Of a DNA stretch of 64,000 bases, positions 51,282 to 61,203 are shown one piece after another (the stretch's first letter is position 1; the number at the start of each line of letters is the position of its first letter). Under the pieces are notes generated by a model, which did not search any database, was not told the DNA's origin, and saw only the letters and a list, made by a program, of their open reading frames with translations. This DNA is from Frigidibacter sp037095735 (GTDB lineage Bacteria; Pseudomonadota; Alphaproteobacteria; Rhodobacterales; Rhodobacteraceae): contig NZ_JBAWKD010000003.1 in assembly GCF_037095735.1 (NCBI RefSeq), positions 558,001 to 622,000 on the forward strand. The letters run 5' to 3'. A program made the position numbers and the translations under genes.

Positions 51282-52265
51282 ATGAAACGACTGATCCCCG
51301 CCATGCTCGCGGCCACGGCGCTGGCCGGCCCTGCGCTGGCTGCCGACACGGTGACGCTGCAGCTGAAATGGGTCACCCAGGCGCAGTTCGCGGGCTATTA
51401 CGTGGCCGAAGAGCAGGGCTTCTATGACGAGGAAGGCCTCGACGTCACCATCAAGCCGGGCGGGCCGGACATCGGGCCCAGCCAGGTGCTGGCCGGCGGC
51501 GGCGCCGACGTGATCATCGACTGGATGCCCTCGGCCCTTGCCGCGCGCGAGAAGGGGCTGGCGCTGGTCAACATCGCCCAGCCCTTCAAGTCGTCGGGCA
51601 TGATGCTGACCTGCCTGAAGGAATCGGGTGTCGCCTCGCCCGCCGATTTCAAGGGCAAGACGCTGGGCGTCTGGTTCTACGGCAACGAATACCCGTTCCT
51701 CAGCTGGATGGCGACGCTGGGCATCCCGACCACCGGCGGCGCCGACGGGGTCGAGGTGCTGAAGCAGGGCTTCAACGTCGATCCGCTGCTGCAGAAGCAG
51801 GCGGCCTGCATCTCGACCATGACCTACAACGAGTACTGGCAGGTGATCGACGCCGGCATCAAGCCCGAGGACCTCGTGACCTTCAAATACGAGGACGAGG
51901 GCGTGGCGACGCTGGAAGACGGGCTTTACGTCATGGAGGACAAGCTGAAGGACCCGGCCTTCAAGGAAAAGATGGTCAAGTTCGTCCGCGCCTCGATGAA
52001 GGGCTGGAAATGGGCCGAGGAACATCCCGACGACGCGGCGATGATCGTCTTGGACAATGACGAAACCGGCGCCCAGACCGAGAAGCACCAGAAGCGGATG
52101 ATGGGCGAGGTCGCGAAGCTGACCGCCGGGTCGAACGGCGCGCTGGACCCGGCCGATTACGAGCGGACGGTGAAGATCCTGCTGGGCGGCGGCTCGGACC
52201 CGGTGATTTCGAAGGAACCCTCGGGCGCCTATACGCTCGACATCACCGATGCCGCGCTGAAGTGA
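51282..52265 (+). CDS. NMT1/THI5-like substrate-binding protein of the ABC importer
   Basis: A 327-residue periplasmic protein with a signal peptide cleaved after LAGPALAA. VTLQLKWVTQAQFAGYYVAEEQGFYDEEGL at the mature N-terminus (residues 24-53) is characteristic of NMT1/THI5-like binding proteins, which carry pyrimidine or thiamin-precursor ligands, riboflavin, or related rings. KGKTLGVWFYGNEYPF lines the ligand cleft. Placement in a pyrimidine-degradation cluster suggests a uracil/thymine-type or hydropyrimidine ligand. A strong terminator follows. Confidence 0.92.
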   Translation: MKRLIPAMLAATALAGPALAADTVTLQLKWVTQAQFAGYYVAEEQGFYDEEGLDVTIKPGGPDIGPSQVLAGGGADVIIDWMPSALAAREKGLALVNIAQPFKSSGMMLTCLKESGVASPADFKGKTLGVWFYGNEYPFLSWMATLGIPTTGGADGVEVLKQGFNVDPLLQKQAACISTMTYNEYWQVIDAGIKPEDLVTFKYEDEGVATLEDGLYVMEDKLKDPAFKEKMVKFVRASMKGWKWAEEHPDDAAMIVLDNDETGAQTEKHQKRMMGEVAKLTAGSNGALDPADYERTVKILLGGGSDPVISKEPSGAYTLDITDAALK

Positions 52266-52286
52266 CGGCAACGGGCTGACGACAGG

Positions 52287-52311
52287 AAGGCGGCCCGGCC
52301 CGGGCCGCCTT
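52287..52311 (+). terminator. Terminator of the ABC-importer operon
   Basis: A perfect 11-bp stem (52287-52297 with 52301-52311, loop GCC) followed by TGCTT, 22 bp after the stop of the binding-protein gene. Confidence 0.8.
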
Positions 52312-52514
52312 TGCTTGGGACGCGCCCCCCGAGGCCGGTTCGGGGGCCGCCGACCGGGGGTTCTGGTCGCGGCCAGCGTCGCGCCGTGAAACCTTCCGAC
52401 CGGATTGACGGCAGCCGCCGCGGGCCGTCGGTGGCGCCGCAGGCAGCCGGCGGGGAGCCTCGGGCGCGCACTACTGCGCTGGACGCCGCGCGCGGGACCT
52501 GCGAAATTGCCGCG

Positions 52515-52868
52515 ATGGTTTCCGCCCTGCGCCTGCATCTGACGCTCTACCTCCGCCGGCTTCTGGCCGCCGCGGCGCTGGTCGGGCTCGGGCTCGCGGC
52601 CCCTCAGGCGCCGAACGCGGCACAGGACGGCCCGGAAAAGCTCGACCGGCCGGTGATGGTCGCGCTGGCCGCGCCGGTGCGCGCGGCGGCGCTGAAGGCC
52701 GAGCCCCTTGGCGGCGCGCAGCCGAAATCGGTCCTGCCCCCGTCGCCCGGTGGCCCGCGTCCCCCGCTGCGCGAGGCCACGGCGACGCCTGCCGCGCCCC
52801 CCGCGCCATCCCGACCGCGCCCTGCGACCGCGCCGGGCCTGGCCCGCGCGCCCCCGACCCTCTCCTGA
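52515..52868 (+). CDS. Possible small exported protein
   Basis: A 117-residue frame with a signal-like start (LYLRRLLAAAALVGLGLAAPQ) and a Pro/Ala-rich remainder. No ribosome site stands out and competing frames exist on the other strand, so this is tentative. Function unknown. Confidence 0.35.
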   Translation: MVSALRLHLTLYLRRLLAAAALVGLGLAAPQAPNAAQDGPEKLDRPVMVALAAPVRAAALKAEPLGGAQPKSVLPPSPGGPRPPLREATATPAAPPAPSRPRPATAPGLARAPPTLS

Positions 52869-52926
52869 CGATCCCCGCCGCCGTGCATCCCGCACGCGCG
52901 GCCAACCAGATCCACGGAGACATCCC

Positions 52927-53322
52927 ATGGCGTTCCAACCCACGGCCCTAGCGGGGCTGTTCCCGGTGCTTGCCGCCGGCTCGCTGATCCTGCGCGGCCT
53001 GAGCCGCCGCCGCGCGAAGACGACGGCGCGTCGCGCCGAGCGGCCCGCGCAGGGCAATCTTGCCACCCTGATCCAGATGCCGAAGGACGTGCCGCCGCCG
53101 CCACGGCGTGCCGTCCGCCCGCAGTCCGGGGCCGACGCGCGGCCCTGCCCCGCCTGCGGCAACACGCTGGAGGCGGACGAGGCGCTGTGCCTGCCCTGCC
53201 GCCGCAAGGCGCCGATCGTCGTCGAGGAGGAGCGCCATTCGCGGCGCGAGACCGCGGTGCACTGGCTGGTCTTCGCCGGCGGCGTCGCGGCGATCGGCGC
53301 GCTGGGCTGGCTGATCGCCTGA
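52927..53322 (+). CDS. Membrane protein with internal zinc ribbon
   Basis: A 131-residue protein. A hydrophobic helix near the N-terminus (ALAGLFPVLAAGSLIL), a basic disordered segment, a CPACGNTLEADEALCLPC zinc-ribbon-like module (CxxC...CxxC), and a C-terminal helix (WLVFAGGVAAIGALGWLI). No family recognised. Convergent with the MscS gene, 8 bp from its stop. Confidence 0.7.
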   Translation: MAFQPTALAGLFPVLAAGSLILRGLSRRRAKTTARRAERPAQGNLATLIQMPKDVPPPPRRAVRPQSGADARPCPACGNTLEADEALCLPCRRKAPIVVEEERHSRRETAVHWLVFAGGVAAIGALGWLIA

Positions 53323-53330
53323 GCGGCCGC

Positions 53331-54500
53331 TCAGTCCCCGTGCCCGTTCGAGACGGGCTCGGGGATCGCGAGGCCGTTCGCGGCCAGCGCGCTGCGGGCC
53401 GAGATCGCGGCGATTTCCTCGCGGGTGCGGGGCAGCGCGTGCGGCATCTCTTTCTGGATGAACGAGATCAGCTTCTCGCGCATCTCGCAGCGCAAGTCGA
53501 AGGTCTGCGCGGCGTTGCGGGCCGAGGCCAGCACCCGCACCTCCATCGTGCGCTCCTTGAAGTCGGTGACCTGCAGGGCATAGACCTTGCCGTTCCAGAG
53601 CTTCGAGGATTGCGCGATCTCCTGCCCCTTCTCGCGGATCCGCTCGACCGGCGCGGAATGGTCGAGGTAGAGCATGACCATGCCGATCAGCTCCGAGCTG
53701 TCGCGCGTCCAGTTCTGGAACGGCTGCTCGATGAAGTAGCTCAGCGGGATGATCAGCCGGCGCCAGTCCCAGACCTTGACCACGACATAGGTCGAGGTGA
53801 TCTCTTCGACATTTCCCCATTCGCCCTCGACGATCAGCGCGTCGTCGATGCGGATCGGCTGGGTGATCGCCAGCTGGATGCCCGCGAAGAGGTTCTTCAG
53901 CACCGGCTGCAGCGCCAAGCCGACGACGATGCCCGCTGCGCCCGCCGAGGCCAGCAGCGAGACGCCGTATTGGCGCACCGGCTCGAAGGTCATAAGCACG
54001 GCGGCAGTGCCGATGATGATGATCAGGATATGGGCGACCCGCATCAGGATTTTCGACTGGGTGATGTGCTTGCGCGCCAGCCAGTTGTCTTCGCTGTCGA
54101 GGCTGAAGCGGCGCAGGTGGATCGTCGTCCAGATGTAGAGCGCGGTCTGACAGATCCAGGCGATGCAGATGATGAAGCCGATGCCGATCAGGCGCTGGAG
54201 GATCGCTTCCGGGCGCTCGCCGAGCGGGGCCAGCGCCGAGGTCGCGAAGCTGAGCGCCATCAGCACGAACATCATCCGGAACGGCATCACCCCCCGCCCG
54301 ACGAGCGAGCGCCAGAACAGGTCGCGCCCAGCGACGGCCCGGGTCAGGATGCGGTTGAAGATCCGCCAGATCAGCCCCCCCGCCAGCGCCGCGGCCAGCA
54401 GGATCAGGACCGAGGCCGCCCAGTCGGGCATCCAGCCGGTCAGGCGGTCGGCGACCTGCTGCACCTCTTCGGTGATGATTTCGTCCAGCGGCTGGTCCAT
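53331..54500 (-). CDS. MscS-family mechanosensitive channel
   Basis: A 389-residue channel with about four to five membrane helices and a C-terminal soluble vestibule. The pore-lining helix and beta domain begin at SAGAAGIVVGLALQPVLKN, followed by AITQPIRIDDALIVEGEWG, the MscS signature. A tail rich in charged residues follows. Such channels relieve osmotic pressure at the inner membrane. It is divergent from the XRE regulator, with a large inverted repeat between them. Confidence 0.93.
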   Translation of the reverse strand: MDQPLDEIITEEVQQVADRLTGWMPDWAASVLILLAAALAGGLIWRIFNRILTRAVAGRDLFWRSLVGRGVMPFRMMFVLMALSFATSALAPLGERPEAILQRLIGIGFIICIAWICQTALYIWTTIHLRRFSLDSEDNWLARKHITQSKILMRVAHILIIIIGTAAVLMTFEPVRQYGVSLLASAGAAGIVVGLALQPVLKNLFAGIQLAITQPIRIDDALIVEGEWGNVEEITSTYVVVKVWDWRRLIIPLSYFIEQPFQNWTRDSSELIGMVMLYLDHSAPVERIREKGQEIAQSSKLWNGKVYALQVTDFKERTMEVRVLASARNAAQTFDLRCEMREKLISFIQKEMPHALPRTREEIAAISARSALAANGLAIPEPVSNGHGD

Positions 54501-54600
54501 GCGGGCTCCGTCGTCGTGGCGTCAGGGCTCAGGATAGGGCGCGGGGCACGGGTGTCACCCGGGTGCAGCGTAAAAATGCCGCGATGCGGCGGCGGGGATC

Positions 54601-54660
54601 GGGGCGCCGAAGCAGGGGTCGGGGGGCCAGCGTGGCCCCCGCCCCCTGCTTCGGCGCCCC
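54601..54660. repeat. Large near-perfect inverted repeat between divergent genes
   Basis: An 18-bp perfect arm (54601-54618, GGGGCGCCGAAGCAGGGG) pairs with 54643-54660, and a further imperfect stem continues inwards to a short loop near 54631. No gene ends here, so it is not a terminator for the flanking MscS and XRE genes. Confidence 0.75.
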
Positions 54661-54738
54661 CCCGGCCCGGGCGCGGCTGCCCATTGTCTGTGCCCGGCAA
54701 CGCTGTCAGGCTTGCCCCCGGAAGAGATCGAGGACCCG

Positions 54739-56022
54739 ATGCCCCGTGCCGCCCTGACCGGAACCCGCATCCGCGAGCGCCGCGCGCAGCTTGGGCTGAA
54801 GCAGGCCGAGCTGGCGCGCACGGTCGAGGTCTCGGCCGCCTATCTGAACCTGATCGAGCACAACCGCCGCCGCGTGTCGGAACCGCTGCTGCTGCGGCTG
54901 GCCGAGGCGCTGGCGACCGAGCCCGCGGTGCTGGCCGAGGGCGCCGAGACCCGGCTGCACGACGCGCTGCGGCTGGCCGCGGCGGCCGAGCGCAGCGATC
55001 CCGGCGCCACCCCGCCGCCGCCCGAACTGGACCGGATCGAGGAATTCGCCGGGCGCTACCCGGGCTGGGCCTCGCTTCTGGCCGAGCGGCAGGAGCGGAT
55101 CGGCGCGCTGGAACGGGTCGTCGATGCGCTGTCGCAGCGGCTGGCGCATGATCCGCGGCTGTCGGACAGCCTGCACGACGTGCTGTCCGCCGTGACCTCG
55201 GTGCGCTCGACCGCGGCGATCCTGGCCGAGACCGAGGACATCGACCCCGCGTGGCGGGCGCGCTTCCACGCCAACCTGCACGATGACGGCGAGCGGCTGG
55301 CCCATGCCGCCGAGGCGCTGGTCGCCTATCTGGACGCGGGCAGCGGGGAAGAGACGGTGCTGCGCTCGCCCCAGGAAGAGCTCGAGGCCTGGATCGGGCG
55401 CGGTCACTGGCGCCCCGAGGCCCTGGACGAGCCGGTCCGCGATGCGCCCGAGCTGACCAGCCCCGAGGCGCGCGACCTTGCCCAGGCGTGGCTCGACCGC
55501 GCCCGGGCCGAGGCGGCGGCGCTGCCCGAAGGGCCGTTCCGCGCGGCGCTGGCGGCGCTGGGCCCCGATCCCGGCCGCCTGGCCGAGCGGTTCGGCGCGC
55601 CGGTGCTGGCGGTGTTCCGCAGGCTGGCGGCGCTGGCCGATCCGGCACCGGGGCTGGTGATCTGCGACGGCTCGGGCACCGCGACGCTGCGCCGGCCGGT
55701 CGAGGGCTTCACCCTGCCCCGCTTCGGCGCGGCCTGCCCGCTCTGGCCGCTCTATCTGGCGTTGGGACGGCCGGGCGTGCCGCTGCGCGCCACCGTCGCG
55801 ATGGCCGGACGCACGCCCGCCCGCTTTCTTGCCTTCGCGCTCTGCGAGACGCGCTGGCCCGGCGGCTTCGACGGCCCCCCCGTCACCGAGGCGGGGATGG
55901 TGCTGTTCCCGATCGAGGGCGAGGAGGCGCCGGGCGACCTTGCCGTCGGCTCGACCTGCCGGGTCTGCCCGCGCCCCGCCTGCCCCGCCCGGCGCGAACC
56001 CTCGCTGCTGGCGGCGGGTTGA
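54739..56022 (+). CDS. XRE-family regulator with DUF2083-type metabolic domain
   Basis: A 427-residue regulator. The N-terminal helix-turn-helix is IRERRAQLGLKQAELARTVEVSAAYLNLIEHNRRRVS (residues 9-45). The C-terminal part carries the LPRFGAACPLWPLYLAL and CRVCPRPACPARREPSLL motifs of the DUF2083/RamB-like short-chain fatty acyl-CoA regulators. The central ImmA-like peptidase signature (HExxH) is not seen. Relatives control glyoxylate, acetate or propionate metabolism; the target here is unknown. The ATG at 54739 has GAGGA upstream; a TTG 27 bp earlier is less likely. Confidence 0.85.
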   Translation: MPRAALTGTRIRERRAQLGLKQAELARTVEVSAAYLNLIEHNRRRVSEPLLLRLAEALATEPAVLAEGAETRLHDALRLAAAAERSDPGATPPPPELDRIEEFAGRYPGWASLLAERQERIGALERVVDALSQRLAHDPRLSDSLHDVLSAVTSVRSTAAILAETEDIDPAWRARFHANLHDDGERLAHAAEALVAYLDAGSGEETVLRSPQEELEAWIGRGHWRPEALDEPVRDAPELTSPEARDLAQAWLDRARAEAAALPEGPFRAALAALGPDPGRLAERFGAPVLAVFRRLAALADPAPGLVICDGSGTATLRRPVEGFTLPRFGAACPLWPLYLALGRPGVPLRATVAMAGRTPARFLAFALCETRWPGGFDGPPVTEAGMVLFPIEGEEAPGDLAVGSTCRVCPRPACPARREPSLLAAG

Positions 56023-56052
56023 GCCCGGCCGCGGGCTCTGGCAGGAAGGCGC

Positions 56053-57417
<1,365 letters not shown>

Positions 57418-57525
57418 AAGGCCCGCCGACCGGACGGGCCCGGACGGCCCGGGACGATCAGCGCCCCGGGCACAAGGGGCTGCCACGGGGCCGATCGGCA
57501 AGATCCGGTCGTAAGGAGCGAGCGC

Positions 57526-58125
57526 ATGGAAGGCTTCACCATTATCGACGCCGTTGTGGCCGTCGTGATCCTGCTGTCGGCGATACTCGCCTACAGCCGC
57601 GGGCTTGTCCGCGAGATCATGGCCATCGCCGGCTGGATCGCCGCCGCGGTGCTGGCCTTCCTCTTCGCCCGGCAGGCAGAGCCGCTGGTGCGGCAGATCC
57701 CGGTCCTGAACGATTTCCTCGCCGACAGCTGCGAGCTGTCGATCATCGCGGCCTTCGCGGCGGTCTTCGCGCTGGCGCTGGTGGTCGTGTCGATCTTCAC
57801 GCCGCTGTTCTCGTCGGTCGTGCAGCGCTCTGCGCTGGGCGGGGTGGATCAGGCGCTTGGCTTCCTCTTCGGCGTCGCGCGCGGCGTGCTGCTGGTCGCG
57901 GTGGCCTTCGTGGTCTACGACCGCGTGGTGGTGAATGCCGATGTGCCGATGGTCGAGAATTCGCGCTCGGCGCAGGTCTTCTCGTCCTTCCAGCAGAACC
58001 TGGACGAACAGGTGCCGGCGGATGCGCCCGGCTGGATCGTCGCGCGCTACGAAGAGCTCGTCGGATCCTGCGGCGCGCCGGTCGAGTCGGTCCCGGCCGT
58101 CACCCCGCCCGCCACCAACGGCTGA
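57526..58125 (+). CDS. cvpA: CvpA-family membrane protein
   Basis: A 199-residue protein with four hydrophobic helices, opening IIDAVVAVVILLSAILAYSRGLVREIMAI, with GGVDQALGFLFGVARGVLLV as the conserved loop. CvpA is needed for colicin V production in E. coli and, in several bacteria, envelope homeostasis. AAGGAG is 7 nt before the ATG. purF, often next, is absent here. A terminator follows. Confidence 0.92.
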   Translation: MEGFTIIDAVVAVVILLSAILAYSRGLVREIMAIAGWIAAAVLAFLFARQAEPLVRQIPVLNDFLADSCELSIIAAFAAVFALALVVVSIFTPLFSSVVQRSALGGVDQALGFLFGVARGVLLVAVAFVVYDRVVVNADVPMVENSRSAQVFSSFQQNLDEQVPADAPGWIVARYEELVGSCGAPVESVPAVTPPATNG

Positions 58126-58146
58126 GGCGCGCCACCGGACTATCGC

Positions 58147-58172
58147 AAGGGCCGTCCTTCGGGGCGGCCCTT
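58147..58172 (+). terminator. Terminator of cvpA
   Basis: An 11-bp stem with one T-G pair (left arm from 58147, right arm ending 58172) and a short loop, followed by T residues, 21 bp after the cvpA stop. Confidence 0.7.
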
Positions 58173-58193
58173 TCGCATGCCGCCGTCCTGCGG

Positions 58194-58565
58194 TCAGCCG
58201 GGGTCCCCCGTCAGCTCGAGCAATTCGATCCGGTTGCCGAACGGGTCGTCGACGAAGACCCGCCGCAGGCCCGGCAGATCGACATCCGGGTGGAAAGCGA
58301 TCCCGCAGGCCGCCAGATGCGCGGTCATCCGGCCCAGCGCAGTGACGCGGAACGCGGGATGCGCCTTGCGGGCCGGGGCAAAGGCGGCCTCGACGCCCAG
58401 ATGCACCTCTGTCCCGGGGCCGCGGAACCAGACCCCGCCGCGCGCCGCAAGCCGCGGCGGCTTGCCGATCTCGGTCAGCCCGAGAACGCCGGCGTAGAAG
58501 CCGCGGGCGGCCTCCTCGCCGCCCGGTGGCATCGCAAGCTGCACATGATGAAGCCCTTCGATCAT
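58194..58565 (-). CDS. VOC-family glyoxalase-like protein
   Basis: A 123-residue single VOC domain: IEGLHHVQLAMPPGGEEAARGFY supplies the first His, and DDPFGNRIELLEL the C-terminal Glu of the metal site; GTEVHLGVE gives a second. Small members of this family act as glyoxalase, methylmalonyl-CoA epimerase-like or drug-binding proteins. AGAGGA precedes the ATG at 58565; the extra upstream frame lacks support. Convergent with cvpA. Confidence 0.87.
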   Translation of the reverse strand: MIEGLHHVQLAMPPGGEEAARGFYAGVLGLTEIGKPPRLAARGGVWFRGPGTEVHLGVEAAFAPARKAHPAFRVTALGRMTAHLAACGIAFHPDVDLPGLRRVFVDDPFGNRIELLELTGDPG

Positions 58566-58652
58566 CGCGCGTCCTCTGCTGGTCCCGGGGCACCAGCTGG
58601 CGCGGGGGGCGATCACGTCAAGCGACGGTGGCCGGGGCCGGGCCTGCCCGGC

Positions 58653-59126
58653 TCAGGCCAGCCGCGACAGGATCAGCCCGGCCTCGCCCAGCCCCGCCAG
58701 CAGGAAGGCCAGCGCCATCGGGAAGCGTCCGCGGGCCGAGATGCCGCGGTAGCGGCTGCCCGCCGCCGCCGGCCGGGCCTGCAGCGCCATGACCGCGGCA
58801 AGGCTCAGCATCATGCCCAGCGACAGCGCCAGCATGAAGGCCGACAGGTCGCGCGCCGGCACGAACAGCAGCATCACCGGCAAGAGCTTGGCATCGCCCC
58901 CGCCGACCATGTTCAGCGCGAAAAGCGCGAAGCACATCGCGAAGCACAGCCCCGCGATCAGCGCCCGCATCGCAAGCTCGTCCAAGGGCAGGAACGGCGC
59001 CAGCAGGGCAAAGAGCGCCAGCGCGATCAGGCTGAGCAGGTTCGGGATCCGCAGCGCCCGCAGGTCAGAGATCGCGGCCGCCGCCAGCACCGGCAGCAGC
59101 AGCAGGAAGCCGAGGTCGGCGCTCAT
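58653..59126 (-). CDS. Prepilin peptidase (CpaA/TadV, A24)
   Basis: A 157-residue membrane aspartyl peptidase with about five helices that processes Flp pilin precursors. The two active-site Asp are in AAAISDLRALRIPN and NMVGGGDAKLLP (GxGD). It has no methyltransferase domain, as expected for TadV/CpaA. Its ATG overlaps the upstream LuxR-type gene's stop by 4 bp; the longer frame is a shadow of that gene. It belongs functionally to the Tad genes to the right. Confidence 0.9.
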   Translation of the reverse strand: MSADLGFLLLLPVLAAAAISDLRALRIPNLLSLIALALFALLAPFLPLDELAMRALIAGLCFAMCFALFALNMVGGGDAKLLPVMLLFVPARDLSAFMLALSLGMMLSLAAVMALQARPAAAGSRYRGISARGRFPMALAFLLAGLGEAGLILSRLA

Positions 59127-59950
59127 GCCGCGCCCTTCCGCCGCTCGATGCCGAAATCGCGCACCAACAGACGGTGCATCAGCGCCGCACGGTTCTGCGC
59201 GCCGGTCTTGCCGTAGACGTTGCGCAGGTGGGTGCGCAGGGTCGAGCCGGTGATCGACAGCTCTTCCATGATCGCCTCGTCGCTGAGCCCGCGCGAGATC
59301 ATCAGGCAGACGCGGAATTCGGCGCGGCTGAGCTGGTTGGGGTTGCGCGTGTCGAGAATCGGCGCATCGATGGTGGCCTGGGTGCGCTGCACCCGGTCGG
59401 ACAGCTGGCCCTGCGCGAAGACGCCCGGCACCCGGCCCATCCAGATCCGCGACAGCGTGTCGGCCATCATCGTCAGCGTGCCGATCGCCCGCGGCGCCGG
59501 CGCGGCGCGGAAATGCAGTTCGAGGAAATCGACCTGATGCGCCTCGCGCGCCAGCATCACCAGCACCACGTCCTGAAAGCCGCGCGCCTGCTGGAAACGG
59601 GCCAACTCGGGTTCGGGCCGGTCGTTGACGACGCTGCCCTGCCACATCGAGCCGGCGCGGGCACGGGTCGCGTAGTCACCCAGAACGTCGCGGGCGAAGG
59701 ACCGCTGGACGCGCCGACCGGCACCATGCGGCAGCGGGTCATGGACCACCAGCCGCGGCATCATCTCGCTCTGCGGCACCAGCCGGCTGAGCACCGCCAC
59801 CTCGGCGCCCAGCGCCGCGGCGACCTGGCGAAGGCCCTCGGTGACCGATCTGCGGCCCTGAAGCGTTTCGCACCACAGCGTGACAGCGTCGATCAGCCCC
59901 AAATCGATCTGTCGTTCAATCGTCGGTTCGGAAAAAGATTCCTGAAACAT
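59123..59950 (-). CDS. LuxR-family regulator of the Tad locus
   Basis: A 275-residue regulator. The C-terminal helix-turn-helix is LSRAEFRVCLMISRGLSDEAIMEELSITGSTLRTHLRNVYGKTG (residues about 212-255); the N-terminal two-thirds is an unassigned, GAF-like sensory region. It is coupled to the prepilin peptidase gene and lies next to the tad operon, so it probably regulates pilus genes. A pair of direct repeats upstream (60039-60084) may be its target. Confidence 0.87.
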   Translation of the reverse strand: MFQESFSEPTIERQIDLGLIDAVTLWCETLQGRRSVTEGLRQVAAALGAEVAVLSRLVPQSEMMPRLVVHDPLPHGAGRRVQRSFARDVLGDYATRARAGSMWQGSVVNDRPEPELARFQQARGFQDVVLVMLAREAHQVDFLELHFRAAPAPRAIGTLTMMADTLSRIWMGRVPGVFAQGQLSDRVQRTQATIDAPILDTRNPNQLSRAEFRVCLMISRGLSDEAIMEELSITGSTLRTHLRNVYGKTGAQNRAALMHRLLVRDFGIERRKGAA

Positions 59951-60038
59951 GCACTTCCCTCCACCACCGGAGCGTGCGCCTACTCAAACTGCGCCGTCCG
60001 TTACCCTTGCCCCCAAGGTCGTCACTCACGTCGTCTTC

Positions 60039-60084
60039 AAATTGCGTTGAGTCGATTACGGCACGAATGCGGAAATTGCGTCAA
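60039..60084. repeat. Pair of 12-bp direct repeats upstream of the LuxR-type gene
   Basis: AAATTGCGTTGA (60039-60050) and AAATTGCGTCAA (60073-60084) are 34 bp apart, start to start, in a relatively AT-rich 240-bp gap between the tadC stop and the regulator start. Spacing near three helical turns suits a binding-site pair. Confidence 0.45.
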
Positions 60085-60194
60085 GAAAACGGCGGATATC
60101 GCGGGTTCTCCAAGGGTTTCGGGTCTCGAATTGCACCGGTTTCGAAGATAGCCGCCACAAGCTTCACGGATTGTTTACGAAAACCGGATCCGGG

Positions 60195-61193
60195 TCACTT
60201 GTTCATCATCGCCATGTATCGAATCACGGTCGGCCCGACGGTCACGATCACCAGCACCGGCAGCATCACCGAGGCGAGCACGGCGGACATCTTCACCGGC
60301 AGCTTGTTCGCCATTTCCTGCGCCATCATCTCGCGGTACTGGCGCATCTCTTCGGCATAGGTGGTCAGCGCCTCGGCGATCGGCGTGCCGAACTGCATCG
60401 ACTGCTGGATGACCCCGGCGAAGGAACGCACGATCTCTAGCCCGGTGCGCTCGGCCATGTCGCGGATCGCCTGATCGCGCGGCCGGCCGGCCTGGATCTC
60501 GAGCTGGGCGATGGTCAGCTCTGCCGAAAGCTCGGGCGCGACCTCGGCCATCTCGTTGGCCACCCGGGTCATCGCCGCGTCGAGGCCGAGCCCCGCCTCG
60601 ACCGAGACCTGCAGCAGGTCGAGGGCGTTGGGGAAGGTCTCGCCGATGCGCAGCTGGCGTTCGCGGATCCTCCGCTCGAGCCAGGCCGAGGGCAGGTAAT
60701 AGCCCAGCGCGACCATCACCGCGAGGGCACGGAAGGTGCCGAAGCTGCTCAGGCCCGCCACCCGGTCCAGCATCGGTAGCACCGACCACGGCCCGGGATT
60801 GTGCGCAAGTACCGTTGCCAGCACGAAGACCAGCGGCAGGCCCAGCCCCATCAGAACCCGCACCGTCATGTAGCGGCGCAGCGCCGCCGGGTGACGCAGA
60901 CCGGCCATCGCCAGCTTGCGCTCGAGCGCGGTGCGGTCCTTGCCCTCCTTGGGCAGGATCGACTGCATGATCTTGCCCGGCGCCGCCTGCGAGGGCAGCA
61001 GCAGCGCATGGTCGCGCCGCTTGGCGCGGCCGGCGGCGGTGGCGGCCAGACGCTCGGCGGCGACGTTGCGGCGACCCACCAGCCCGGCAAGGCCGAGGAA
61101 CAGCAGGCTGGCGGCAAGTCCGACGCCGATCATCACCAGCATCTGCGGGGTAAGCCCGTTGGCCTGGGCCACGAGGGCGAGACGTTCCAGCAT
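60195..61193 (-). CDS. tadC: Tad pilus inner-membrane protein TadC
   Basis: A 332-residue GspF/PilC-like platform protein. After an N-terminal helix and a basic loop, residues about 190-300 carry the T2SSF domain (FPNALDLLQVSVEAGLGLDAAMTRVANEM) and the C-terminal helices. It forms with TadB the membrane platform that the CpaF ATPase drives. It is 10 bp from tadB and ends the operon. Confidence 0.93.
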   Translation of the reverse strand: MLERLALVAQANGLTPQMLVMIGVGLAASLLFLGLAGLVGRRNVAAERLAATAAGRAKRRDHALLLPSQAAPGKIMQSILPKEGKDRTALERKLAMAGLRHPAALRRYMTVRVLMGLGLPLVFVLATVLAHNPGPWSVLPMLDRVAGLSSFGTFRALAVMVALGYYLPSAWLERRIRERQLRIGETFPNALDLLQVSVEAGLGLDAAMTRVANEMAEVAPELSAELTIAQLEIQAGRPRDQAIRDMAERTGLEIVRSFAGVIQQSMQFGTPIAEALTTYAEEMRQYREMMAQEMANKLPVKMSAVLASVMLPVLVIVTVGPTVIRYMAMMNK

Positions 61194-61203
61194 TGGGCTC
61201 TCC

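Noticed and set aside
52471..52938. A minus-strand gene opposite the small exported protein
   Set aside because: Arg/Pro/Gly-rich composition and no ribosome site. The plus-strand frame at least has a signal peptide, and even that is tentative.
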